Both the position numbers and the translations under genes were made by a program. From Gorsachius magnificus (lineage: Eukaryota > Chordata > Aves > Pelecaniformes > Ardeidae), in contig CM067086.1 in assembly GCA_034008185.1 (NCBI GenBank), positions 68,680,286-68,744,285 on the forward strand: a stretch of 64,000 nt of DNA. The letters run 5' to 3'. The notes below the pieces were generated by a model. That model worked only from the letters and a program-made list of their open reading frames with translations. It was not told where the DNA came from and searched no databases. This document shows positions 1 through 11,065 of the stretch, one piece after another. How positions within the stretch are numbered: the stretch's first letter is position 1; every line of letters starts with the position of its first letter.

Positions 1-304
1 TTGAAACAGGTCTGGCAACATCATCTGTTTTGTGATGCCAGGAACAACAAAGTGTTGCTTCAATTAAGCCCGTCACTTGTAGATCATTTCTTTGCTTATT
101 TTAGAAGCTTCGTTGAACCCACCGCCTGCAATCTGCAGGTTGCAAACTGCTCAAAGAGCCGTTGAGGGAGGAAGATGCAGGATGCAGTGTAGGAAGGCTT
201 CCCTCTACGCCGCTCTTCACAATTCCCTCCAGATTGGTGCGCTCTTGGAAAGGCGCCGTATTTGTTGTGTGCAAAGGACGTAACGACCTGGCATGTGGTG
301 AACT

Positions 305-436
305 GGGATTTAAAAGCCGGGCAGACGCGGTGCTTAGGGACAGTGTTTCGTGGTGGACTTGGCAGTGCTAGGTTAGTGGTTGGGCTTGATGATCTTAAAG
401 GTCTTTTCCAACCAAAGCGATTCTATGATTCTATGA
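305..436 (+). mobile_element. CR1 LINE fragment, 3' end
   Basis: A 5'-truncated CR1 begins in the last ORF2 codons (TTTAAAAGCCGGGCAGACG) and runs through the short 3' UTR (CTTGATGATCTTAAAGGTC) to two terminal ATTCTATGA-type octamers. It belongs to the TTAAAGGTCTTTTCCAACC lineage. Confidence 0.9.
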
Positions 437-1589
437 ACTAACCAAGACATGGTGATGGTGTCATTCTCCGAGAGTGCTGGAATAAGAGGCTGGGAAATTC
501 AGAATAACCAATTGCAGGGGCTGCTGTTTTAATACAGAAAGCGTGGAATGGACGTGCTTTTTTGTGGTGTAGGAAAACGTGACTACTGTGCTAAGCTTTA
601 ATTGCCAGTTTAAGGGGGTCAGGCAGAAGCAAGGACTACAAGGCAGCATGTCTCAATGGCTTTCTTTTGACTTGTAGTGAGGACCCAGTTTAAAACCAAA
701 ACAAAGAAAATCCTCCTTGGAAATCCTTCCTGCACATCCTGTCCCAGAGGGATGTTTTCTCGGTGCTGATATTCCAGGCAACTCAGTTTTTATTCCCAGT
801 GTCAAGAGAGACTGTTGCCATGAGCATGTGCCATGGGTTGGAGTGGAGGTACCCATGTTGTCCACTCATTTCTTTTGGGAGCTCAACCTGGCAGCCCAAA
901 TCTGTAAATCTTACTGGACCGTGTGCACGCTAGTAGTCCTGCAGCGTGGAGAAGAGCAGTCCGTCTCCTTGAATTAAATTAGCTGACCTGTTGATGGGTG
1001 AAAGAAAGAGCAAGTTGTGAGTCAGGAGATAAATTCCTGCAGGAGCATAGATGAAATTATTCTTAATTCTTTGCCCTGGCGGGGACGCATGATCGTGACC
1101 CAGCAACGGGTGTTGCATTGGAAGCCCTTTGCTCCTGTGGAGATGGCAGCAGAGATGGTGTTGCTGTGAGGTCTCTCCGATGGCTCAGCTGAGGTAGAAA
1201 GAGGCAGAGTTAGTATAAGAAATGAGAAATGTGGGGTTTTTTTCTAATGCATGATGATATCTCTGATATTGCAGGACAATCCACAAAAATCCTAAATAAA
1301 AATAATTGCACTGACATCAGTTAATCCCATGTGCAGGAGAAGGAGCCTGTCCTACACACGTAGGACTGAGATGTGTACAGGAGTTGAGGTTGTATGGAAA
1401 TCCTTCAAAGCTGAGCTCTCCCACCTGGGTGGACATGGTGGCTGTCCTGGCAAGCTGAGCAGAGAAGAGACTGAAACATCATCAGGGTTGCTTTAGGTCT
1501 TCCCTGGCTCCTTTGGGTCTCCTCATTTCAGCTATGAAGAGAGCAGCTTTCCTTGCCAGCTTTGTTTTGTACTGCTGAACAAGGCAGGA
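437..1589. other. Intronic unique sequence
   Basis: No exon, RNA or recognisable repeat. Short open frames on both strands lack conserved motifs and fitting splice sites. Confidence 0.6.
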
Positions 1590-2236
1590 TAAACATGGGC
1601 AAGTGTCGAGTGCTGCCCCTGGGGAGGTTGAACCCCATGCACCGGTCCAGGCTGGGGGCTGACCTGCTGGGAAGCAGCTCTGCCGAGAGGGACCTGGGAG
1701 TCCTGGTGGACGACAAGCTGACCATGAGCCAGCAGGGTGCCCTGGTTGCCAAGAAGGCCAATGGCATCCTGGGGTGCATTGAGACGAGTGTGGCCAGCAG
1801 GGTGAGGGAGGTTCTCCTCCCCCTTTACTCTGCCCTGGTGAGACCCCACCTGGAGCACTGGGTCCAGGTCTGGGTTCCCCAGGTCAAGCAAGATGAGGAA
1901 CTCCTGGGGAGAGTCCAGAGGAGAGCAACAAGGATGATGAGAGGACTGGAGCATCTCCTCTACGAGGAAAGGCTGAGGGAGCTGGGCTTGTTCAGCCTGG
2001 AGAAGAGAAGGCTGAGAGGGGATCTCATCAACACGGACAAATATCTCCAGGGTGGATGTCACGAGGACGGAGCCAGACTCTTCTCAGTGGTGCCCAGCGC
2101 CAGGACAAGGGGCAATGGGCACAAACTGAAGCAGAAGGGGTTCCAGCTGAACGAGAGGAAGAACTTGTTGACTGTGAGGGTGCCTGAGCCCTGGCCCAGG
2201 CTGCCCAGGGGGGCTGTGGAGCCTCCTTTGGAGATT
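1590..2236 (+). mobile_element. CR1 LINE fragment with open ORF2 C-terminus, lacking its 3' end
   Basis: This is the C-terminal part of the CR1 ORF2 (reverse transcriptase) protein. A single open frame at 1553-2248 covers 231 codons, with CR1 hallmarks such as [17 protein letters not shown] and [19 protein letters not shown]. Unlike most copies here it stops inside ORF2 (near GAGCCTCCTTTGGAG) and has no 3' UTR or terminal octamers. The open frame is a LINE remnant, not a host gene. Confidence 0.9.
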
Positions 2237-3238
2237 ACATTTGGTTAAAACTCTTAAATATCTTCTCCTTAGTATTTTTTTTTTAATTATTATTTTTTCA
2301 GTAGCATGATGGCTGTACGTTACTTTCAGTAGCCTTGGAAAGTAAGTGGTAGCAGGGAGAGGTCTGTAGTTTAAAAGGTCCCTATGTATTGGTACTAAAT
2401 ATTTCCTACCTGTGTTCACTTTATGCACATGGTAGCATCAATCATGTCCTCTCCTGAGCTGGCCCTGAGTGGACCTTACCCCCCAGACCAGCAAGAGAAG
2501 GATGAAGTCAAGTTTTTCTCTGATTCGGCTGATTTTTTGCCACCTTGCTTGGTATTTGCCCATCTCTCTGCTACTTCAACCGCGCTTCCCAAACTCAGGA
2601 AGCCTCCTTGATCAATAGCACTAACGCAAGAAGGCAAGAAGGCACCGAGCTAATTAAATCACGCGGCCGCTTCCCAACGCCGCTGTCACAGGCTGACCTA
2701 ATTTTGACACTGCAGAGCTTTATCAGCAGAGTATCTATTGAGTTGGGGAACCAGAATGCTGTTTCCAGGAACAGATAGATTATTTATTTCCCCCACCCCC
2801 CACTTTACAACTCATTAAGCTGCTGTTTATTGTTCCTCCTGCTGGGCAAGCGTTAAAGCCTTATGATCGATGGCATATGGTCTCCGTTGGTATCTGTTTC
2901 TGGAATGGTAGGGATGCTCCAGTTCAGGGAGGGGTGGGGAGAAGGCCACCATGACTCTTCAGACATGAACGTGGGCTGAGATCCTTGTCTCTTTTAAGGA
3001 CTTTCTTTTTTTAAAGCTGTTTGGAATAATGAAGTGGCCGCTGTTGCATCTCATGGGCAGGCACGTTCCCCAGTGAGCTGCTGGAGGCTGGCTGCAGCTG
3101 GCAGGAACCCCGTTCCATGCTGGCGAAGCATGAGAGCAAACTCTTGCAAAGGTTTTGTGCGGTTTCTTTGTGGTTCTTGGTCTGGTGCGTGCAAATCCAG
3201 GCGTGTAGATCCAGGATGAATCAATACCTACCAAAAGA

Positions 3239-3464
3239 CATAGAATCATAGAATCATAGAATGTTTTGGGTTGGAAGGGACCCCTAGAGGTCATCTAGTC
3301 CAACCCCCCTGCAGTTTGCAGGGACACCGCTAACTAGATCAGGTTGCTCAGAGCCCCATCCAACCTGACCTTGAATGTTTCCAGGGATGGGGCCTCCACT
3401 ACTTCTCTGGGCAACCTGTTCCAGTGGTTTACCACCCTCATTGTAAAGAATTTCTTCCTTATAT
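3239..3464 (-). mobile_element. CR1 LINE fragment, 3' end
   Basis: Read on the plus strand it starts with three reverse-complement octamers (CATAGAATCATAGAAT), then the 3' UTR and the last ~50 codons of ORF2 in antisense, stopping near TTCTTCCTTATATG. It belongs to the GGGTTGGAAGGGACCCC lineage. A (GAG)n tract follows at its 5'-truncated end. Confidence 0.9.
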
Positions 3465-3474
3465 GTGTCATGTG

Positions 3475-3497
3475 GAAGAGGAGGAGGAGGAGGAAGG
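3475..3497. repeat. (GAG)n microsatellite
   Basis: About seven GAG or GAA triplets follow directly after the 5'-truncated end of the neighbouring CR1. Confidence 0.85.
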
Positions 3498-4382
3498 CTT
3501 CACCTTCTAGCTGTCACTGGAAGACTCAGAAGCTGGGGATGCTTTTTGTGGAGGTTCTACCCTCCTCTGAAAAACATCATTTATCCTTCGATCTGTTTTT
3601 AATGGGATGATGCCACAAAGTCACATGTGAACAAGTATCTCACACCCTAGGAACTTCTGAGATTGACTTAGAAGTCATGAATAACTACTTTCTAGATCTT
3701 ATGCGTCTTCTGTTTGGAACCGTTAGAAGTAGTGCAATCATGTAGACCAAGACCTTTTTTTTTTTTTTTCCCAATAAGAGCTGAAATGGACATTTAGTAA
3801 TAAGATTACAGCGGTTGAGCTTTTTCAGAAAAATACCAGTTATTGTAAATGTTGTGATTAAGGTCAAGAGCATTACCAGCACGTTGAAGAGAAAGGCAGA
3901 CTGGAGTACTCCAGTTGTCCAAGGTCTCTTGTTTGCACTACAGCTGCACAGATGTACGGTAAATCATGAATCATCTCCTTTCGGGGCATTATACTCACCC
4001 TCATGTGTTTATTTGCTTTTTCTGGGTGACCAGTTTGGTTTGGGAAAAAAACCCACCCAACACAACCCTCTTTTCTATTTAATCCTGCAGTGCTTTAGAA
4101 AATAAATCTCATTCTGGATGTTTCCCTTCAAAGGTGGTTGGAGTTCATCACAGTGTCTGGGTTGTCCTTTGTCTTTCTTTATTAAGCGTGTTTAGGTGCC
4201 TGCATACAAATTCATCTCTGGACTTTTCTAATTTTGCCTTCACTGAAATTTTTATGATGACTTCCCTAACCCCCCGCCCCAGGTCTGTACCGTCTGGGGA
4301 ACTTGTTGCAAGTTGAAAGCACATCACTCCTGTAGGCACGTACATGTGTGCAAGGGCCAGGGAGGGGAAATACATTGAATTT

Positions 4383-4744
4383 CACAGAATCCCAGAATCC
4401 CAGAGTGGCAAGGGAGCTCACCCAGTGCCACCCCCCCTGCCCAAGCAGGCTCACCCAGAGCAGGGGGCACAGGACAGCGGCCAGGCGGGGGTTGAAGATC
4501 TCCAGAGAAGGAGACTCCACAGCCCCCCTGGGCAGCCTGGGCCAGGGCTCGGGCACCCTCAGAGTCAACAAGTTCTTCCTCCTGTTCAACTGGCCCTTGA
4601 GCAGGGGGCACACCATACCCGCGAGGCCGTGACTGGAACCCCTTCTGCTTCAGTTTGCGCCCATTGCCCCTTGTCCTGTCGCTGGGCACCACTGGGAAGA
4701 GTCTGGCTCCGTCCTCGTGATCCCCACCCTTGAGATATTTGTAC
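4383..4744 (-). mobile_element. CR1 LINE fragment with a 43-bp internal insertion
   Basis: 3' octamers of the AGAATCCC type are followed by antisense ORF2 C-terminus (GGTTGAAGATCTCCAGAG). Compared with sister copies (11066, 34421) there are 43 extra bases at 4594-4636 flanked by ACTGG on both sides. Truncated near the CCTTGAGATATTTGTAC block. Confidence 0.9.
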
Positions 4745-5794
4745 ATGAATTTGCTGGGAAAGAGCAGCCCGTAAAGGGGACCTATGTAACGTCAATGTAT
4801 GATGAGGTGCGGTGAGCGGTCGGGCTGGTGCCCTTTTCCATCTGAAAGCAGAAGTCTCAGGGTGCCGCACGGCCTCTTTGCAGCAGCAGCAGCAAGGTGG
4901 GGTTGTTCTTGGGTTTGCTGTCCTGGCTTTTCCTTCCGACCCGACGCCGCTTTCTGTGCCTCGTGGGTGCGCGTTGCTGGGAGCAGCACCATGATGGATT
5001 CTTTCCTGCGATATTTGCTGTGTAGAACCACAAGACAAATTCTCCTAAAATGCCACAAACAAAATAAATGCCAAGTGTGTATTGCTTTATGTCTCGCCTG
5101 ATACTAAATCTTTGGAGGCGTATTTCAGAAGCAGCTGTAATGAATATTCCTGCAGTAGAGAGGGAGGTGACATTTCGTAATTATGCAACATCTTCTGAAC
5201 CATAAGACTTTAAAACTTAAAGAAGTAAGGATATTTTTTATTTCCCTTTCTCCCTTTGATCTCCTCTGAAAGCAGTGTATTCTTTTTGCCATAATAATAC
5301 ACGGGGGTGGGGGGGAGGGGGATTTTTTCTTTCCTGTATTTCCCTCCCAAACCTAATGGATGTGGAGCAGTGGCACAGAGACCGCAATGAAGGACACCTC
5401 AAATGTAATTTAAAGTTATATGAATATAATATGAATGCAAATGTAATATTAATGTAATATGGATTTAAAAGGCAGCAGGATGTTGGCATAATGTTGCTGA
5501 CTCTTCTAATTTTATCAGAAGTCTTCTGATCTGTACTGAACTGTCTTTTACCTTTCTCCTCCGCGGCCGTGCTTTAGCGTTTCGGTGTTTTATTATTTGT
5601 AGCGCGGGAGATGATAGAAGCCCCCGTCGTGGCCCAGAGCCCTGTTGTACAGTGGCTGTGCATGGCAGAGCAAGGGGGATGCTTCGTGCCCCACGACTGG
5701 GAACTCGAGGTGTGGGGAGGGGGAGCAGCTCTCCTTGCGCTGGGAAAGCCGCAGCACGTCCAGCGTTAGTGCTGCTGCTCTGCTTAGAAAAGGT
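4745..5794. other. Intronic unique sequence
   Basis: AT-rich from about 5400 (repeated AATATAATATGAATG-like words), more GC-rich around 4800-5000. No exon or RNA gene seen. Confidence 0.6.
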
Positions 5795-6138
5795 AATCAT
5801 AGGGTCACAGAATGTTTTGGGTGGGAAGAGACCCCTAGAGGTCACCCAGCCCAACCCCCCTGCAGGAGCAGGGACACCTTGAACCACATCAGGTTGCTCA
5901 CAGCCCCCTCCAACCTGGCCTGGAATGGTCCCAGGGATGGGGCCTCCACCACCTCTCTGGGCAACCCCTGCCAGGGTTTCACCACCCTCATTGGAAAGAA
6001 TTTCTTCCTTATATCTAGTCTAAACTTACCCTGCTTCAGTTTAAAACCATCCCCCCTTGTCCTGTCACAGCTGGCCCTACTAAAAAGCTTGTCCCCATAC
6101 TAAAAAGCTTGTCCCCATACTAAAAAGACTGTCCCCAT
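5795..6138 (-). mobile_element. CR1 LINE fragment ending in a tandem triplication
   Basis: Degenerate octamers (AATCATAGGGTCACAG) lead into the GGGTGGGAAGAGACCCC lineage 3' UTR and antisense ORF2. The 5'-truncated end consists of three tandem copies of a 20-bp CR1-derived unit (6081-6140), then a short AT repeat. Confidence 0.9.
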
Positions 6139-6140
6139 TA
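6081..6140. repeat. 20-bp unit in three tandem copies
   Basis: The unit TAAAAAGCTTGTCCCCATAC occurs at 6081-6100 and 6101-6120 exactly, and at 6121-6140 with four differences. The first copy is ordinary CR1 ORF2 sequence (compare 54612), so the array arose by local duplication at the element edge. Confidence 0.95.
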
Positions 6141-6589
6141 TATATATAATTATAATAATATTTGAGAATCAACAGATTCTTTTATTGTTTGAGTGTGGCA
6201 CGTGGGACTGACTCTTAAACAAGGGCATCTTCATCCTTGATGGAGGGATGGTTTGCTCCATGGAAAGAGCATCCTGGACCACTGGTATGGAGGGAAGGGT
6301 GGGTTTGGTTTGTTCCTTCTAAGCAGTAAACAGCATCTTCAGTGTTGCAAAGCACCGTCTGTGTCATGGTATGGGGAGGCTACCAAACGGTCCTCCTGAG
6401 CTGTAGGCAAGGAACGCCCAGGCAGGTGGGTATAGCAGGCTGACTAAACACCACCATAGCTGAGTGCTGCGTGTATGTCCAGTCCTTGTGCCAGGCTTGG
6501 AAATAACCAATGCTTCAGGAGCAATGTTTGCTGGCCTCGCGAGACAGCTGAGAGCAGGGATGTGTTGGTCTTTAACCCTGCTGTTGGTC

Positions 6590-6680
6590 TTGTCCCTGCT
6601 CCCTGCAGGGGGTTGGACTGGGTGACCTCTAGGGGTCCCTTCCAACCCAAACCATTCTGTCATTCTATGATGATTCTATA
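6590..6680 (+). mobile_element. CR1 LINE fragment, 3' UTR only
   Basis: A short piece beginning at CCCTGCTCCCTGCAGGGGG and running through GGACTGGGTGACCTCTAGGG to octamers. Sense to MDGA2. Confidence 0.88.
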
Positions 6681-7640
6681 ACCAGTATCCACCCGTGGAG
6701 GAGAGTGGAGAGGGCGAGCTGATCGGACATCAGGACTCGGTGCGCAGTGGCTTGAGGAGCAGAACTCAACGGGGAGGGATCTGCTGGGGCTGCTGGGCCA
6801 ACCCTCCCTGGCTGGCAGGGGGCGCTTTTGGCTCTTGTGCCCACTTGGTTGGTCTTGAGCGGCCCCGCCAAGCTGTTGTCTCTGCTGATCTGATGCTCTT
6901 CCCGACCACCGCTAGACTTGTGAGCATACCAGTAATGCAGGGAACACCCTCCGTTCCCCACACGAGCTCTTCTGCCGGTGCTTGGCAGAGAGGCTCCACC
7001 GAGAGCAGACTTCTTAAACTCTTGCTGAAGAGGTTAACCCAGGCCGAGCGTGCTGGAAAATGATCTAAATATAGTAGGCTGAGATAGACGGGGGCAACAC
7101 AAGGTAGCTGGGAATATCAGGCTTAGTCATTACAGCCTGAAATAATTATTCTCTTCCTCATTTAGCTGAGATGGCAGTGTCCTGTTCAGGGTCCTTCGCT
7201 TGAGTCTCATTTTCTTCCACCTCTAGAGAGTGAGGGTCAGAAATTTGAATTATTAGCAGGCTCGTATCGACTCTTGGCATCGCGCAGTGGTTGGTACCAC
7301 ACCGGGCTATGTCCGCTGGGAGCCCTAAGGGTGGTGGCAGGGGTCTGTGAGTGTGCCGGAGTAATGCACCCCAGGGATCCCCTGTGCGCCGATCAAGGAA
7401 CCAGCGGCTCGGTGCGAGCGGGAGGCGATGGACACACAAAGCCCTGAGAGGGGAGCTGTGATTTTGGGGAGGGGGGTACAGCTGTGGCGCGGGACCTGGG
7501 GAGAGTGCACGGACGTTATCGCGGCAGCACGGGGCTCTTCTCCATGGGAAACGGGGCCGGGAGCTCAACGGCGTTGACTCCCGTTGGGCTCTGCTCTAAG
7601 TGTTCTGCCCGCTGGTTGTGATTTAAGACTTCAGTCAGGA
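6681..7640. other. Intronic unique sequence
   Basis: Mixed composition. No exon, RNA gene or recognisable repeat seen. Confidence 0.55.
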
Positions 7641-7920
7641 CTGGTAACAGATGATAGGACGAGGGGGAATGGTTTGAAGCTGTGCCAGGGCAGGTTTAGA
7701 TTGGACATTAGGAAAAATTTCTTGACCGAGAGGGTTGTCAGGCTCTGGAATGGGCCGCCCAGGGAGGTGGTCAGGTCCCCATCCCTGGAGGTATTTAGAA
7801 GAAGGGTAGATGAGGTGCTTAGGGACATGGTTTAGTGGTGGGATGGCAGGGTTAGGTTAACGGTTGGACTTGATGATCTTAAAGGGCTTTTCCAACCTAA
7901 ATGATTCTATGATTCTATGA
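7641..7920 (+). mobile_element. CR1 LINE fragment, ORF2 end plus 3' UTR
   Basis: Carries the ORF2 tail ([20 protein letters not shown]) in an open frame at 7584-7835, then the 3' UTR and two perfect octamers ending at 7920. TTAAAGGGCTTTTCC lineage. Confidence 0.92.
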
Positions 7921-8409
7921 CTTCAAGGCGTACCCACTCTCACCCAAGGGGAGCAGCGTGCTGGTGAGCAGGGACACTGAAACACCGGGTCCTGAGAGCT
8001 CACCAGAATTACATTTCATCTCTTCCGCTGATTCATTTATGGTCCTTCATCTGGCGGCAGGGCTGTAACTCAACTTGCTTGTCCTATCGATCCACTCTCT
8101 GAAAATCTTAATAGCTGTGAATTTCACAGTTCAGAAATAAAGAAGATCGTAGGGCCGGGGACGTGCTTTGGAGACCTGTTGGAACAGAGCTGTGATTTGT
8201 ACATGTGGTATTAGAGGCAGCGTTGCTGTTTTCCGGTGTGTACAACGTGTAAAACAGCATAACGTCCCGTAGCGGAGGTTGCACGTACAAGGAAATCATG
8301 GCAGGGGTTCTGCTTGAACTTAACGGCTGGTCCGAATCCTGATCCCTCTGACAGCAGCAGGATTTTGCTATCAACTTTGAAAGGAAATAGCACTGCTTCT
8401 CCTCCTTAA

Positions 8410-8560
8410 TTTTAATGGTTTAATTAAGGCTTCGCATTTGCATAATTAGCGCGATAATACATTTAGAAAGACGTATCATAAAAAAAGGAACAATATTGCG
8501 GAGTTCATTTGGAAATTGAAACAAAAATAACCGGAATGCAAATGAGTTTGCAAAGGTTTT
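8410..8560. other. AT-rich intronic block near the exon, candidate conserved non-coding element
   Basis: Free of transposon sequence and dense in TAAT/ATTA words (GGTTTAATTAAGG, GCATAATTAGCGCG) with little low-complexity decay. This is the look of a homeodomain-site-rich conserved element, but conservation cannot be tested here. Confidence 0.25.
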
Positions 8561-8796
8561 GGCTGGGGGGTTGCTAGGTGTTAATAAACCCCGTGGCAAT
8601 CTCTTCTGGTGCCGAATACGTGGGTGCTGAGCAAGGAAAAGAGCGTTCTGCACCATGAAAATACTGGGCTGCGGCCGTGGCCCTCCCAGCTCAGGGGTAT
8701 GCAAGGGTCCCAGGCTGCTGGGATGGCAGCGGCTCTGAGCAGACCCCGGGGTGCAGGCAGTGATGCTCACCTGGTTTCTCTTTCTGGCTCTTGCAG

Positions 8797-8936
8797 CCCC
8801 CCCCACCGTGCGGATCGTGCACTCGGGCCTGGCGTGCAACATTGAGGAGGAACGCTACTCGGAGAGGGTCTACACCATCCGTGAGGGTGAGACGCTGGAG
8901 CTGACCTGCCTGGTCACCGGCCATCCTCGGCCACAG
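8797..8936 (+). CDS. MDGA2: MDGA2 internal coding exon, first half of Ig-like domain 1
   Basis: MDGA2 is a GPI-anchored cell-surface protein with N-terminal Ig domains and a MAM domain. It binds neuroligins and limits synapse formation. Seen here: a pyrimidine-rich tract ending in TTGCAG precedes the exon, and GTGAGC follows it. The exon is 140 nt: 2 nt completing a split Ala codon, then 46 codons, ending in phase 0. Its translation includes VRIVHSGLACNIEEERYSER and ends at GHPRPQ. The first Ig-domain cysteine is the TGC at 8907-8909 (context LELTCLVTG). The segment VHSGLACNIEEE fits MDGA2; the paralogue MDGA1 differs here as I recall it (IVHAG..VKED). It joins in frame to the exon at 42746. 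By analogy with the mammalian gene it is probably exon 2, following the signal-peptide exon, which is not in the window. Third codon positions are GC-rich, unlike the AT-rich intron further on. Confidence 0.93.
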
Positions 8937-9200
8937 GTGAGCCCCCGCCGTGCCCGCTGGCGGCCTGCCGCTGGCCACCGTGCCTTCCCTCAGCCCCCTG
9001 AGCCTCTGCAGGTTGGGGTCATCTTCTGCTAAGGGCTAGGCTGGTGTGGGGTGGTAGAGATTGACGCAATGGGATCTGAGGGGGAGAGTAGGTCCAGGCT
9101 GTTGGTTTCATATCAGGGTGTTGCAGAAGAAACATCAACAGAAGAGTTTGTGACTTTTTTTGGATGACTGGTTAGGAACGTGGCATTAAACCCATCAAGT

Positions 9201-9302
9201 CATCGAATCATAGAATCATTTAGGTTGAAAAAGACCATTAAGATCATCAAGCCCAACCATTACCCTAACCCTGCCATCCCACCACTAAACCCTGTCCCTA
9301 AG
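9201..9302 (-). mobile_element. CR1 LINE fragment, 3' UTR
   Basis: Antisense 3' end with octamers, AGACCATTAAGATCATCAAG and CTGCCATCCCACCACTAAAC; ends at CCTGTCCCTAAG. Lies about 260 bp after the MDGA2 exon. Confidence 0.9.
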
Positions 9303-9494
9303 TTTGTGTTGAACTGGAACATGGGGTCCTGAGCTGAGAGTTTGAGACCCACAGAGGTTGGTAGAAGGAAATGAAAAAGAAACACAAGGACAGGGGCAGC
9401 TGGACGTAGTCAGTATGCACCAGAGTGAATGGGTGGAGTGGGGGCACATGAAAGCTTGGGGGCATCTTGCTGTGCTCCCTGGGTCTTGGATGTT

Positions 9495-9879
9495 GTTGGG
9501 CTTGTTTAGCCTGGAGAAGAGAAGGCTGAGAGGGGATCTCATAAATGCTTACAAATATCTTAAGGGTGGGGGTCACCAGGACAGAGCCAGACTCTTCCCA
9601 GTGGTGCCCAGCGCCAGGACAAGGGGCAATGGGCACAAACTGAAGCAGAAGAGGTTCCAGTTGAACGGGAGGAAGAACTTGTTGACTGTGAGGGTGACGG
9701 AGCCCTGGCCCAGGCTGCCCAGGGGGGCTGTGGAGTCTCCTTCTCTGGAGATCTTCAACCCCCGCCTGGCCGCTGTCCTGTGCCCCCTGCTCTGGGTGAG
9801 CCTGCTTGGGCAGGGGGGTGGCACTGGGGGAGCTCTGGAGGGCCCTGCCAACCCCTGCCAGTCTGGGATTCTGGGATTT
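9495..9879 (+). mobile_element. CR1 LINE fragment, ORF2 end plus 3' UTR
   Basis: Starts in the GGGCTTGTTTAGCCTGGAG block and runs through GCCAGCGCCAGGACAAGGGG to a diverged CTGGGATTCTGGGATT tail. Same lineage as the copies at 11066 and 34421. Confidence 0.92.
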
Positions 9880-11065
9880 ATTCTCCCTTCCCAAACTTTT
9901 CTTACCCAGGCTTATTTAACAACTTTTAAAGGTCCAAAGCAGCTGGCTCTGGGGGTGGCGGTTTTTGCCATGCCCTGTGGTTGGGTGCAGGTATGTCGCA
10001 CACTGCACGCAGGCAGAGAAGTGCCAGGATAACGGTAGACGGATACTTCCAGGGTGCTTCCTTGGAGGATGTTTCTTTCTCAAACAATCTCCTCCATCTG
10101 CTCTGGCAAAGCTGCCCAGCAGCCTGCGAGGTTGGGCGCAGCAGAAATCAAAGCTCCCTCTCAAACCTGCCTGCCCGGAGGCTGGAGGCAGCTTCAAAGC
10201 GAGCGGGGCTGTTATCCGTCGGGAAGCGCTTTGGAGCAGCTACGGAAGGTGCCGTCTCAAGGAGTAACAAAGCTTATGATGCTGCTGGATCAAAAAAAAG
10301 GAAAAATTAATAAAAAAAAAGCTGTCCAACCAAAACGTCTTATCAAGAAAGCAGCCACACGGCTGGTTTTTTTTTTTGTTTGTTTGTTTGGTTTTTTTTT
10401 CATAAAAATCTCTATTTTCTGATCTGGGATTCAGGACGGAAAATTGATTTCTCTTCATTTTACCTGTTTATAGATTTTCTTTGTCAGCCGGAACATCGGT
10501 CTGCTCCCTCGCCCTTGCTCTCCTGTTACAGCTGTCTGAGACTCGCAGTATTTTTTGCCGATTAATTGCCTGTGAGCAGGGGGCTGGTTTGGGTTGTCTC
10601 AGATGGGGGATACTGCAGCAAAATACAGGAGGCTTGGCGGGGCTGCATTTGAACATTAGCTGCTTTTATGACCTTCCTATTAAAGTTCCATTCAATTTTA
10701 GTGCTTCAGAAAGTAAAAGACAAAAAAAAAAAAAGAGGCTAAGACACCAGAGCTTTTTGCATTGCTGTATTTAAACCTCAGCACGCAACTCTGTGGGATC
10801 CGCAGCCCCTTGGAGTTGTCGCCTGTGAAATTTGGCTTCTCTTAACCAAGACTGCCCCAGATCTCACCAGTGTTCGCGTGGCTGTTGTCAGCGAGGCTGC
10901 CAGGGAGAAGCGCCCATCAGGGCCAGGCAGGAGAGCAGGGTGGGTGTGGGTGTTCCCAGCCATCAGAGAACTGCTCTTACCTGCCACTAATTACTTTTGG
11001 GTGTCTTAAATACAGATAGTGTATGATTTGTAGTTATTTTGCTTGTTGGATACATTCTGCTTGAC
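9880..11065. other. Intronic unique sequence with homopolymer tracts
   Basis: No gene seen. A-rich runs near 10295-10320 and 10722, and a T-rich run near 10366-10400. None is paired with a processed-gene body or target duplication. Confidence 0.55.

Larger units (their letters stand above)
1..8796 (+). other. MDGA2: MDGA2 intron upstream of the first exon seen (partial)
   Basis: This is non-coding sequence before the acceptor at 8796. It holds seven CR1 pieces (305, 1590, 3239, 4383, 5795, 6590, 7641). The stretches between them (437-1589, 2237-3238, 3465-4382, 4745-5794, 6139-6589, 6681-7640, 7921-8796) show no exon with matching splice sites, no RNA gene and no repeat I recognise. The intron's 5' end is outside the window. 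Confidence 0.85.
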
